Assembly: GCA_964496505.1 (NCBI GenBank)
Contig: CAZBZV010000002.1
Location: forward strand, 1 to 64,000
Direction of reading: 5' to 3'
Source: JAABVY01 sp964496505
GTDB lineage: Bacteria > Zixibacteria > MSB-5A5 > JAABVY01
Length of the DNA: 64,000 nucleotides
Shown here: in pieces, positions 34,532-43,198 of the stretch
How the letters are laid out: every line of letters begins with the position of its first letter
How positions within the stretch are numbered: position 1 is the first letter of the stretch
The notes under the pieces: generated by a model
Database searches by the model: none
Told to the model about the DNA's origin: nothing
The model's input: only the letters and a program-made list of their open reading frames with translations
Made by a program: the position numbers and the translations under genes

Positions 34532-36901
34532 ATGAGCACGACCTATTTGATAATCGAGATGTCTCTGGCGGCAGTATTTGCGGTGCTGACGCTTGTCTTT
34601 TCGGAGAAATTCATAATGGCAGGTTTCCGAAAATGGGGCTGGATGCTGGCTGGCTTTATCCTGATTATAATAGGCGGCGCGGTGGAGGCGGCATTTTCGG
34701 TCAAATCATTCGCGCAACTATTTATACCCTCGGTTGGTATCTATGCCGGTGGATTTGCCCATGCTCTGCGTTTACTGGGACTGTCATTCGTATTCGTGAC
34801 ATTTCTGGCCTCGGTGCTTAGCCTGTATAAGGAGCGAATACACGAGCAGAAAAAACAGGACCGTTTCAAACTGCTGGATATTATCAGGGAGACTGCCAGC
34901 CAGTCGCTTTCACTGATTGAGCTGGTCAATTTCTCGGTCAGGGAACTGGTCAGCGGCACCGATTCGAACGCCGGATGTATATTTATCTATAATCCCAAAC
35001 GCAGGCAGTTAGTCCTTGCGGCACATCGCGACCTACCGCGCGAGCTGGAAAAAAGGCTGGAAAGCCTCGAGGACAACGGTTCGATTCTCTTCCGCTCTCA
35101 CAAAAGCAGCCGTCCGCATGTTATCGGAAATATCTCCAATGCCGACAGCGCGACCGCATCACTTCTGTCCGAGACCGATTATAAATCCTCAGTAGCCGTT
35201 CCCTTGATTGGCCGCAACGGATCATTCGGGGTGGCGGCTCTTTTTTCCAAAGACTCCTATTTCTATACAACCGAAATAGCGCAGTTGATTAATTCCGCCG
35301 CTAATATACTTGGACCGGCGGTGGCATCTCTGAGGCTGGAACGTGAACTGCGTGAGGCCTCGGTCCAGACAAAAATATCAAGGAAGTCCCAGCAGTATAT
35401 CTTCGGCCTCTTGGATATCTGCTCCCGCAGCGGACGGTCGGAAGCGCTGATTAAATCGCTGATTCGCTATTCATCGGAATATCTGGGAATTATCAATGCC
35501 CAATTGTACCGCGTGAAAAACGGCAGCCTGCATCCTGTCTACCCGGCATCAGGCCTTGCCGCCCAGACCGGACAGATCAGGGAACATGTGCGCCGGGCAG
35601 TGGATGAAAATAAGTCGCTTTTAGTGCGTACCGAGTCGAATGGCGATATCGAGCGGACATTGATTATGCCGATCCCGTGGCAGGGTGAAGATAAATATGT
35701 CTGTCTTTTCGAAATTGATCCGAAAAGGCCTGACTTGAAGCAGGATGATCTGGAGAAGATTAAGGCCCTTTCCAAAGCGATCGCACTTCAACTGCGTCCG
35801 CGTGAGGAGGTCAAAATCCAGGCCGCACCCGGCAAACTTCCCGACCTTAAATCAGATGATCTTAACAACCTCAATAATGTTTTGACCGGAATCCTTGGCA
35901 ATGCTCAGCTTGTGGATGTAAGCCTGAAGAGGGAATCCTTCACCGGACGGGAAAGGGCACTTGAGAATCTAAAAAATATTATAGAGGAAACCTATGACGC
36001 GGGTCAGATGATAAAGGAATTGCAGGATAAACTGGAAACTCCCGAGCCTTCTCCCGAGAGAGCCAATACACTAGAAAATGCTATCAGGGCCATCGCTTTC
36101 CGCGAAAACGGTGCTGACGAAAATATATACAGACTCAAGCAGAAGCCCTCTCTCCGGTTTGATCTCGCCGCTGCTCCCAACGGCGCTTTGAACCTGTCCT
36201 CGGAAATGTCCCGAAAAATACTGACCGAGTTGTTTTCATGGATTGAAAGAGAATGGCGTCCGGAGTCGGCTCTTTCAATGCGCCTGATAAATACTGCCCA
36301 GGGCGTCAACCTGATAATTTCCGACTTTTCTCTCAGGGATAAAGAGCTTGATCTGGGAAGCATCGATCTGCTCCCGCTCGATCTCTTTCCCGAGATTTCG
36401 ATCGCCGATTTAAATTCGGATGTAGTCGATATAAACTATTATTACGAGGACAGCGAGCAGGGCAGAGTTCTTGTGCTCAGATTTCCCTCGTCTCAACCCC
36501 CCGAAGGCCAAGCTGCCCGAGAGGAACCTCGAAAGCCGCGGATACTTGCCATAGACGATCAGGAGATGATCCGCGAGCTTCTGGCGAGCATGCTGGATGA
36601 GTTGAAATACCCCCATAAAATCTGCGCTGACGGCCTTGAGGGCGTGAAAGCGTTTGAGGAAGATCATTACGATATTCTGATAACCGATCTGGGTCTGCCT
36701 GACATAGATGGATGGGAGGTTGCCAGACGTACCCGCAAGCATGATCCCGATTTGCCGGTCATTGTGATTACCGGCTGGGGTGTGAAGAATGAGCAGGTGC
36801 GTGAAAACCGCGATCTGGCCGATTATGTTCTGGCTAAACCATTCAGAATGGAACAGCTCCAGGAGCTGATTGTAAAGGCCTCTTCTGTAAAGGCGTCCTG
36901 A
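34532..36901 (+). CDS. GAF/pseudo-histidine-kinase/receiver protein
   Basis: 789 residues: three N-terminal membrane helices (about 1-105), a GAF domain (about 120-275), a second GAF-like region (about 285-420), a DHp-like helix pair and a C-terminal receiver. In the DHp motif, which normally reads HDFNNLLTGILGNAQL, this protein has NNLNNVLTGILGNAQL, so the phospho-accepting His is N445. The following segment lacks the N, G1 and G2 boxes of a HATPase. The receiver is complete (D719 in ITDLGLPD, Lys in AKPF). It should therefore receive phosphate from another kinase. It follows miaB by 3 nt. Confidence 0.78.
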   Translation: MSTTYLIIEMSLAAVFAVLTLVFSEKFIMAGFRKWGWMLAGFILIIIGGAVEAAFSVKSFAQLFIPSVGIYAGGFAHALRLLGLSFVFVTFLASVLSLYKERIHEQKKQDRFKLLDIIRETASQSLSLIELVNFSVRELVSGTDSNAGCIFIYNPKRRQLVLAAHRDLPRELEKRLESLEDNGSILFRSHKSSRPHVIGNISNADSATASLLSETDYKSSVAVPLIGRNGSFGVAALFSKDSYFYTTEIAQLINSAANILGPAVASLRLERELREASVQTKISRKSQQYIFGLLDICSRSGRSEALIKSLIRYSSEYLGIINAQLYRVKNGSLHPVYPASGLAAQTGQIREHVRRAVDENKSLLVRTESNGDIERTLIMPIPWQGEDKYVCLFEIDPKRPDLKQDDLEKIKALSKAIALQLRPREEVKIQAAPGKLPDLKSDDLNNLNNVLTGILGNAQLVDVSLKRESFTGRERALENLKNIIEETYDAGQMIKELQDKLETPEPSPERANTLENAIRAIAFRENGADENIYRLKQKPSLRFDLAAAPNGALNLSSEMSRKILTELFSWIEREWRPESALSMRLINTAQGVNLIISDFSLRDKELDLGSIDLLPLDLFPEISIADLNSDVVDINYYYEDSEQGRVLVLRFPSSQPPEGQAAREEPRKPRILAIDDQEMIRELLASMLDELKYPHKICADGLEGVKAFEEDHYDILITDLGLPDIDGWEVARRTRKHDPDLPVIVITGWGVKNEQVRENRDLADYVLAKPFRMEQLQELIVKASSVKAS

Positions 36902-37006
36902 AAATTTCACAATAGCATCTTTTTCCCGCCGCAGAAACTCCACAGGTCAACTTTTTCAGGCTTTCTGCCGATAACCCAATAAGACTATATGGAAGAGTAG
37001 GAGGCT

Positions 37007-38311
37007 ATGTCTAACATTGATATACTTGCAAAATTAGATCAGGCGGATGAAATATTCTCACTGCCCCAGACCTTATTGGAAATCCTGCAGGAAGTGGAGA
37101 ATGATGACTGGTCGGCAAAATCCATGGCCGCTATCATAAGCAGGGATCCCGGGCTGACAGCACGCGTTTTAAAGATGGCGAATTCGAGCTTCTACAGCAG
37201 AGGCGCCGAAATCTCTACAGTGAACAGGGCTGTGTTGGTGTTGGGGGCGTCCATGGTCAAATGCCTCGCTCTTTCTGTGGCGATCTTCAATCCGGTTGGT
37301 GAAATTAAAAAGAAACTGGATTTTGACATCAGATCGCTTTACACACATTACCTGAGCACCGCTATCGGCGCCAGGCAGCTTGCGGAGACAACAGGTTTTG
37401 CCAAAACCGAAGAGGCCTTTACTGCCGGTTTGCTTCATGATATCGGGATGATATATATTCTCAAGGTCGCGCCAGCGGATTATGTTGATCTTTTAAGACA
37501 GTATGAGCACGGCGAAGATCTGGTTAAACTTGAGCGGGATTTGTTCGATACCGATCATGCCGAGGTGGGCTATCTGATAAGCCGCAAATGGAAACTCCCG
37601 GCAGGCCTTCAGAATGCCATCGGTAATCACCACCGTATAACCAGCTACGATAATTTCTCGAGCTATGAAAAGCTCGATCAGATTGTAGCTCTGGCCAACT
37701 TGATTAACAGGCATGTTTTCTCTTCATCGGGATGTTATGTTGAAGAAAACCTCCAGCAGATTTCCAATCTGCTTAAATCTTTGGATCTTGATGAAGATGT
37801 TATCACCGAAATAAACGACAGAAACCTGCAGGAAACCTTCAAGGCCGCAGAGCATATCGGCATGGAAATCGGCGATCCCCTGACTCTTCTGGAAAAAGCG
37901 AACCGCCAGATTATGCGCTCCTATTTGACGGTAGAATCGCTCTTTAAGGAACGCCAGGAGCTCTCAAAGCAGATCATCGAGGAGGAGCATAAGCTGGGCG
38001 CCATGAAGTCCAAAAATATCGCCGTGGCCACACTCTCGCATTATATCAACAATGCCGCTACCGCAATCTCCGGGCGAATTCAGCTTATGGAAATGCTTTT
38101 GAAGAATGACAAAATCATCGATAAGGATGGCAAGCTGGCTCCGGCTCTGGAGATTATCGATGCTTCTCTTTCCAAGATTCTTGCGGTGCTGGCCGAGCTT
38201 AAATCGCTGACCTCTCTTGATGATGTCAAGTTCTATAAGGATTCGAGCACGATCAATATTGACGAGAATATCTCCCAGCGTCTGAAAACAATGAAGAAGG
38301 TCATGGGCTAA
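37007..38311 (+). CDS. HDOD-domain protein with isolated DHp-like segment
   Basis: 434 residues. HDOD domain at about 10-210 (SLPQTLLEILQEV, RDPGLTARVLKMANS, FTAGLLHDIGMIY); a C-terminal part from about 335 reads VATLSHYINNAATAISGRIQLMEML, a DHp-type helix with a candidate phospho-accepting H345, but no ATP-binding domain follows (about 90 residues remain). HDOD proteins act as adaptors in bacterial signalling and cell-cycle control. TAGGAGG precedes the ATG. It lies next to the pseudo-kinase and may be its partner. Confidence 0.75.
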   Translation: MSNIDILAKLDQADEIFSLPQTLLEILQEVENDDWSAKSMAAIISRDPGLTARVLKMANSSFYSRGAEISTVNRAVLVLGASMVKCLALSVAIFNPVGEIKKKLDFDIRSLYTHYLSTAIGARQLAETTGFAKTEEAFTAGLLHDIGMIYILKVAPADYVDLLRQYEHGEDLVKLERDLFDTDHAEVGYLISRKWKLPAGLQNAIGNHHRITSYDNFSSYEKLDQIVALANLINRHVFSSSGCYVEENLQQISNLLKSLDLDEDVITEINDRNLQETFKAAEHIGMEIGDPLTLLEKANRQIMRSYLTVESLFKERQELSKQIIEEEHKLGAMKSKNIAVATLSHYINNAATAISGRIQLMEMLLKNDKIIDKDGKLAPALEIIDASLSKILAVLAELKSLTSLDDVKFYKDSSTINIDENISQRLKTMKKVMG

Positions 38312-38452
38312 AAGCCTTGGCTCCATCTTTCCACAAAATCCTTTTTTATTTTTTGCTCTTGATTTATCCCCATTTTATTATTTAGCTTAATCTGAAAATT
38401 GAATATTGCAAGACCTGCTGCTTTACTCTCATGGCAAGGAGGCCGTTAATAA

Positions 38453-39436
38453 ATGCTAAAAACGACCATATCCAATGCATATCCGAAAATCCCCAAGGAC
38501 AAGCGAGAGAAAAACTTACGCAAAGCAATCAACAGATTCGAAAAGGGAAAAATCTCACCGGAGGATCTGGAAGATTATTATATCAATGCCATTGAAAAAG
38601 CCGTCAATTACCAGAATGAGGCAGATCTCGATCTCGTTACCGATGGCCTGATTCGATGGGACGATCCTTTCAGCCGCTTTTCTGAAGGTGTGAAAAATCT
38701 CGAGCGCGGCGGGCTGGTGAGATATTTCGACAATAATACATACTACAGGAAACCCGTTATTAAAGGCGAATTGAAATTCGAGAAATCCGTGTTAGTGGAT
38801 GATTTCAAACTGGCCTCTGAGCTAAGTGATGCTCCCGTCAAAGCTGTACTGCCCTCCCCATATACATTCTCAATGATGCTCGAAGATGACTACTATTTTG
38901 ACCAGAGACGGATGATCGAACCGATTTGCGAAATCCTTGCCGAGGAGGTTCGGCAGTTAAAAGATGCCGGCTGCCTGGTAGTCCAGTTTGAAGAACCTGT
39001 GCTACTTACAAATCCGGCAGCCGTGGAATGGACGTCCTACTGGTTTAATCAGATCGTATCGCAATTCGATCTGGAATTCTGGCTATGCTTTTATTTCGGC
39101 GAATTCTCCGTAATAGGGGAATGGGTGAACGCATTCAAGGCCGATTGTATAGCGGTGGATTTGGTCAGCCATCCCGATGATTTCGGAGCATTCTGCAAAA
39201 TCGAAACCGATAAGAAGCGGTGTTTCGGTTTAATTGATTCACGCGATATCGAGATGGAAGATGAGAAAGAGCTGATGAAAAAACTGGATCGTATCAATGA
39301 TGCAGTCAACGGCAATAATTTTTATGTTTCCACGTCAGCCAGCCTGGAATTTCTGCCGCCCAAAGAAGCTTATGAAAAATTAAATCTGCTGGGAGGTCTG
39401 AAGAAGAAATTTAACGAGGATGAAGGCGATGCTTGA
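38453..39436 (+). CDS. MetE-like barrel protein lacking zinc ligands
   Basis: 327 residues of the cobalamin-independent methionine synthase fold (TTISNAYPKIP, LVTDGLIRWDDP, LPSPYTFSMML, VVQFEEPVLL). Aligned with the next gene, the zinc ligands are missing: His205/Cys207 of the partner correspond to C212/Y214, and Cys290 corresponds to A296. It is therefore unlikely to carry out methyl transfer alone and may be a regulatory or folate/methyl-carrier-binding partner, like the N-terminal half of full-length MetE. AAGGAGG lies 10 nt upstream. Overlaps the next gene by 8 nt. Confidence 0.75.
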   Translation: MLKTTISNAYPKIPKDKREKNLRKAINRFEKGKISPEDLEDYYINAIEKAVNYQNEADLDLVTDGLIRWDDPFSRFSEGVKNLERGGLVRYFDNNTYYRKPVIKGELKFEKSVLVDDFKLASELSDAPVKAVLPSPYTFSMMLEDDYYFDQRRMIEPICEILAEEVRQLKDAGCLVVQFEEPVLLTNPAAVEWTSYWFNQIVSQFDLEFWLCFYFGEFSVIGEWVNAFKADCIAVDLVSHPDDFGAFCKIETDKKRCFGLIDSRDIEMEDEKELMKKLDRINDAVNGNNFYVSTSASLEFLPPKEAYEKLNLLGGLKKKFNEDEGDA

Positions 39437-40394
39437 GACAACCACAGTGGGATCATTTCCCAAACCGGACTATCTTCTCAAGGCACGAAGCAGTTTCGAG
39501 AGGAAAAAGATTGGACGGGCCAAGCTCACTGAACTCGAAAAACAGGCTACTGAGGAATGCATCCGTTTGCAGGAGCGTCTGGGCCTGGATATTCTGGTAA
39601 CCGGCGAGATGGAGCGCGGCGATATGGCAACGTATTTTGCAGAGCAGCTTGAGGGTATGTCGGTATCCGGGCTGGTGCGTTCTTACGGCAATCGCTATTA
39701 TCGCAAACCGATTGTTGAAGGGGAGATCAAACGTAAGAAGCAGATGACTGTGGCGATGTGGAAGTTCGCGCAGTCTCTTACCGATAAACCGGTCAAAGCG
39801 AATTTAACCGGACCGTATACACTCTGCGACTGGTCATTCAACAGGCATTACAAAACGCGCCGGGATATTATTATGGCTTTCGCAGAAGCGCTGAGGGCGG
39901 AAGTGAAAGAGCTCGAATCCGCCGGGGCGAAGTATATTCAAATCGACGAGCCCGCCCTTTCCACCCGTCCGCATGAGATCGATACGGCAGTCGAAGCTAT
40001 GAAGAAAATCACGGAAGGTGTGGAGGCATATACAATAGCACATATATGTTACGGAGATCTGTCCACGGTTTATCCGAAGCTTCTGGAGCTCCCGGTAAAA
40101 AACCTCGACCTGGAATTTGCTAACTCCAATTTCAGAAATATGGAAGTATTCAGGGAGCCGAAAGTGGATATGGATATATCTATTGGCGTGATAGATATAC
40201 ATTCGCATATAGTTGAGCCCAAAGAGCATATAAAGGACGGGCTCAGAAAAGCTCTGGATATATTCGATTCGAATAAAATGTTCGTCAGTCCCGACTGCGG
40301 ACTCAAAACCAGGACGCTTTCAGAGACCGAGGCCAAACTCACGGTCATGATCGAAGCAGTGAAGGAAATCAAAGAGGAATACGGCTTCGAATAA
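39429..40394 (+). CDS. MetE-like methyltransferase with intact zinc site
   Basis: 321 residues starting TTTVGSFPKPDYL. Zinc ligands are visible at H205 and C207 (IAHICYGDLS) and C290 (VSPDCGLKTR), with an acidic residue in LDLEFANSN. Length and form match core-MetE proteins, which transfer a methyl group to homocysteine without the usual N-terminal half; the methyl donor could be methyl-corrinoid or methyl-folate. The ATG at 39429 follows GAGG (39416-39419) by 9 nt and is preferred over the ATG at 39420. Co-translated with the zinc-less paralogue. Confidence 0.8.
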   Translation: MLETTTVGSFPKPDYLLKARSSFERKKIGRAKLTELEKQATEECIRLQERLGLDILVTGEMERGDMATYFAEQLEGMSVSGLVRSYGNRYYRKPIVEGEIKRKKQMTVAMWKFAQSLTDKPVKANLTGPYTLCDWSFNRHYKTRRDIIMAFAEALRAEVKELESAGAKYIQIDEPALSTRPHEIDTAVEAMKKITEGVEAYTIAHICYGDLSTVYPKLLELPVKNLDLEFANSNFRNMEVFREPKVDMDISIGVIDIHSHIVEPKEHIKDGLRKALDIFDSNKMFVSPDCGLKTRTLSETEAKLTVMIEAVKEIKEEYGFE

Positions 40395-40476
40395 TCCGCG
40401 CAGTTCTTGCCAAAATCATCCACAGGTGTTATTATATCAGATTGAAATCGATCTATCAAACAGTCATGGAGGATAA

Positions 40477-41973
40477 ATGAAATTCGACTCTCAGATTACA
40501 AAGCTTTCCAAAATAAAAACCGACTGCCTTGCGCTTCCGGTTTTTGAGTCTGCTCCCAAAGATAATCCGCATCTGAAGGATTTTCCCAAAGCTGTCTCCG
40601 ACCAGGTTGCAGCCTTATTTAGAAGCGAGGTCGTAAACGGCAAAGAGGGGAATGGCTATCTTCTCAAAGTGGACGGCAAACATGGTTTCGAATATTTATA
40701 TATTCAGGGTGTAGGCAAAAAAGGTGATCTTAATCACGACACAATACGGAAATTCGGGGGGAATCTAGCCTCGGGCTTAAAGGGAATGAAGTTCAAAAAT
40801 GCCGCGGTATATATTCCCAAATCATTGAAGATCGGCAGTGACCTTTCCGTTATTTCTCAGATGGCCGTAGAGGGGATGCTTCTCGGATCATACGAGCTGT
40901 TGAAATACAAGTCCAAACCAAATCAAAAAGCACTGCCGGCAAAAGTTAGTTTCGTTCTGCCGGAAAGCTGGGACAAGCGCAGTTTCAATGCCGGGCTCGA
41001 GGTCGGCGAAATCATGGCCTGGGGACAGAATCTTTCACGCGACCTGATTGGCCATCCCTCGAATTATCTTACGCCTATCGAGCTGGCAAAAACCGCCAAA
41101 TCAATGGCGCGTAAATTCGGTTTTAAGTGCGAGGTTTTGACAAAAACCCAGATCCAGCGCCTGAAGATGAACTGTGTGCTGGCAGTCAATGCCGGTTCGA
41201 AAGAACCGCCCCAGTTTATTATCATGAAATATAAGGGACCGCGTTCGAAAAAGAATCCGGTATGCCTGGTGGGGAAGGGGATCACATTCGACTCCGGTGG
41301 AATATCGCTCAAGAAAGCGCAAGATATGGATCAGATGAAGGGTGATATGGGCGGCGCCGCATGCGTGCTGGCATCAGTAACGGTGGCGGCTCGCCTGAAG
41401 CTTCCCATTAATCTGGTCGGGCTTATCCCGGCAACCGATAATCTGCCCTCAGGTTCGGCTTACAAGCCGGGAGATATCCTGACTGCCATGAACGGCAAGA
41501 CAATCGAGGTTTTGAATACGGATGCTGAAGGGCGCCTGATTCTTGCTGATGCGCTCTCCTATGCGCAGCGATTGAAGCCGGAAGCGATTATCGATGTGGC
41601 TACCCTCACGGGAGCGTCAATAGTTGCGCTGGGTTATGTCAGTTCAGCTTTATTCACCAATGATAATAAGCTGCGCAGGCTGCTCAATCGCGGTTCGGAA
41701 AAATCCAGCGAGAAAACCTGGGAGCTTCCCTTGTGGAAGGAATATCAGGAGCAGATCAAATCGTCGATTGCCGATATTAAAAATACCGGCGGGCGTCCCG
41801 CAGGCTCATGCACAGCCGCAGCATTTCTGAATAATTTTACCGGCAAGTATCCCTGGGCGCATCTGGATATCGCCGCGGTTGATATCGTCTTTAACGGCGG
41901 CGCTTATACTCCTAAAGGGCCAAGCGGCTACGGCGTCAGGCTGGTAAGCGAATTTTTGCGAGAATGGAAATAA
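40477..41973 (+). CDS. pepA: Leucyl aminopeptidase (M17)
   Basis: 498 residues. The metal and catalytic motif NTDAEGRL is at residues 347-354, preceded by GKGITFDSGGISLK and GDMGGAA, all characteristic of the M17 C-terminal domain; the N-terminal macro-like domain is present. A hexameric two-metal exopeptidase of the cytoplasm. GGAGG precedes the ATG. A bidirectional terminator follows. Confidence 0.92.
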   Translation: MKFDSQITKLSKIKTDCLALPVFESAPKDNPHLKDFPKAVSDQVAALFRSEVVNGKEGNGYLLKVDGKHGFEYLYIQGVGKKGDLNHDTIRKFGGNLASGLKGMKFKNAAVYIPKSLKIGSDLSVISQMAVEGMLLGSYELLKYKSKPNQKALPAKVSFVLPESWDKRSFNAGLEVGEIMAWGQNLSRDLIGHPSNYLTPIELAKTAKSMARKFGFKCEVLTKTQIQRLKMNCVLAVNAGSKEPPQFIIMKYKGPRSKKNPVCLVGKGITFDSGGISLKKAQDMDQMKGDMGGAACVLASVTVAARLKLPINLVGLIPATDNLPSGSAYKPGDILTAMNGKTIEVLNTDAEGRLILADALSYAQRLKPEAIIDVATLTGASIVALGYVSSALFTNDNKLRRLLNRGSEKSSEKTWELPLWKEYQEQIKSSIADIKNTGGRPAGSCTAAAFLNNFTGKYPWAHLDIAAVDIVFNGGAYTPKGPSGYGVRLVSEFLREWK

Positions 41974-41983
41974 AGAAGACCGA

Positions 41984-42016
41984 AAAAAACCGCCCTCTTT
42001 CAAGGGCGGTTTTTTT
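41984..42016. terminator. Bidirectional Rho-independent terminator
   Basis: AAAAAACCGCCCT pairs with AGGGCGGTTTTTT around loop CTTTCA; A-run on one side and T-run on the other. It separates the convergent pepA and propeller genes. Confidence 0.93.
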
Positions 42017-42036
42017 ATATCCGTATGAATTTGTGT

Positions 42037-43026
42037 TTATTTCGTCCAGGCCGGATTGGAATCATTCCCCGGTCCGGAAATACGTTTCATATCTGTGCCA
42101 TCAAGATTAATGGTATATATTGCGCCGTTGGAGGTGCCGAAAGCGACTTTGCTTCCGTCGGGCGCCCAGCTCGGCATACCCGAGACCCAGAGGCCCTCCT
42201 CCGGCTGGCAGATCAATCTTTCTCCGCTTAGATCGGCATTGGCAACATATACCCCATCATCCTTAAGAAACAGGATCTTGGTACCATCGGGCGACCAGTC
42301 CGGCGAACTTCCTCCGGGATTGTTTTCGGCAGTCTCGATCAGTACTTCGCCGGTGGGCATCTCGCCTTCCAGGGGCAGTACGATCATACCCAGCTTCTGC
42401 ATGCCGGTTTTCTTCAATTCCCCCAGCACGAAACAAACCTTACTGCCATCGGGAGAGATCGAAGGCATCAACGGGAATAGCTGCCGGTCGGTTCTGGGCA
42501 GCTCCATATGGCTGAATGTTTCCGTGTCGGTATCATAAAAGCCGATTGAATATTCCGGCAGGGTGGCATCCACGATATTGCCCATTCTGTCGTATGTGAA
42601 GCTGATCGTTTTCCCGTCATCTGACCAATCGGGAGATTTCGAGCCGAGCGTATTCGTAACCCCCATCCAGAAATTCTTGCGCTGGGGAAGGCTGTCAGTA
42701 AAGGCGTAGAACAGATCATACAAAAAGTGATAGCCGCCGCCGCCCTCGGGATATTTGATTTCCACTTTTCCCTGCCGGCTGAATGCCAGACGTTTATTGT
42801 CCGGCGCCCAGGACATGCGTCCGGTGGCATTGGCGATTCCCACCACAAAGGGGCGCTGATTGGAACCGTCGGGATTCATAAGCCAGACGTCGCCATTACG
42901 AATAAAGGCGATCTGCTCCCCCATTGAATCTGTCTGAGTCCCCTGCGCCGAGGCTGTTTCGGTTACGTAAATGCTTGTCATTAAACTAAATAGAAAAAGC
43001 AAAGTAAATAAACTGAATCTCTTCAT
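42037..43026 (-). CDS. Secreted TolB-like beta-propeller protein
   Basis: 329 residues with a signal peptide (MKRFSLFTLLFLFSLM, cleavage after ASAQG) and six or so blades with the PD40/TolB pattern (SPDWSDDGKTISF, MPSISPDGSKVCFV, SSPDWSPDGTKILF, MPSWAPDGSKVAFG). The open frame extends to 43116, but the extension overlaps the promoter; AAAGGA lies 6 nt before the ATG at 43026. There is no TolB N-terminal domain, so a Tol role is doubtful. Function unknown. Confidence 0.82.
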   Translation of the reverse strand: MKRFSLFTLLFLFSLMTSIYVTETASAQGTQTDSMGEQIAFIRNGDVWLMNPDGSNQRPFVVGIANATGRMSWAPDNKRLAFSRQGKVEIKYPEGGGGYHFLYDLFYAFTDSLPQRKNFWMGVTNTLGSKSPDWSDDGKTISFTYDRMGNIVDATLPEYSIGFYDTDTETFSHMELPRTDRQLFPLMPSISPDGSKVCFVLGELKKTGMQKLGMIVLPLEGEMPTGEVLIETAENNPGGSSPDWSPDGTKILFLKDDGVYVANADLSGERLICQPEEGLWVSGMPSWAPDGSKVAFGTSNGAIYTINLDGTDMKRISGPGNDSNPAWTK

Positions 43027-43087
43027 TTGCAGTCCTTTCGTTTCCCGTTTATACACGCAATTCGGCTCGCCGTTGCGGAATTTTTGG

Positions 43088-43116
43088 ACTATAATAGATA
43101 TTTCAAATTCTGTCAA
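43088..43116 (-). promoter_or_regulatory. Promoter of the propeller gene
   Basis: Minus strand: TTGACA (43116-43111), 17-bp spacer, TATAGT (43093-43088), giving a leader of about 55 nt to the ATG at 43026. Confidence 0.68.
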
Positions 43117-43144
43117 ATTTTATTTGCATTAGCATATCTAAATC

Positions 43145-43173
43145 AAAAGGCAGCCGATATGACTGCCTTTTTT
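43145..43173 (-). terminator. Terminator after nifJ
   Basis: AAAAGGCAG pairs with CTGCCTTTT around a 9-nt loop. Flanked by A/T runs on both sides, so it could act in either direction, but it lies 26 nt downstream of the nifJ stop. Confidence 0.75.
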
Positions 43174-43198
43174 ATTATCGGAAATATGTTCGATTGCC

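Noticed and set aside
43027..43116. Longer start of the propeller protein at 43116
   Set aside because: It overlaps a TTGACA-N17-TATAGT promoter and would bury the signal peptide.
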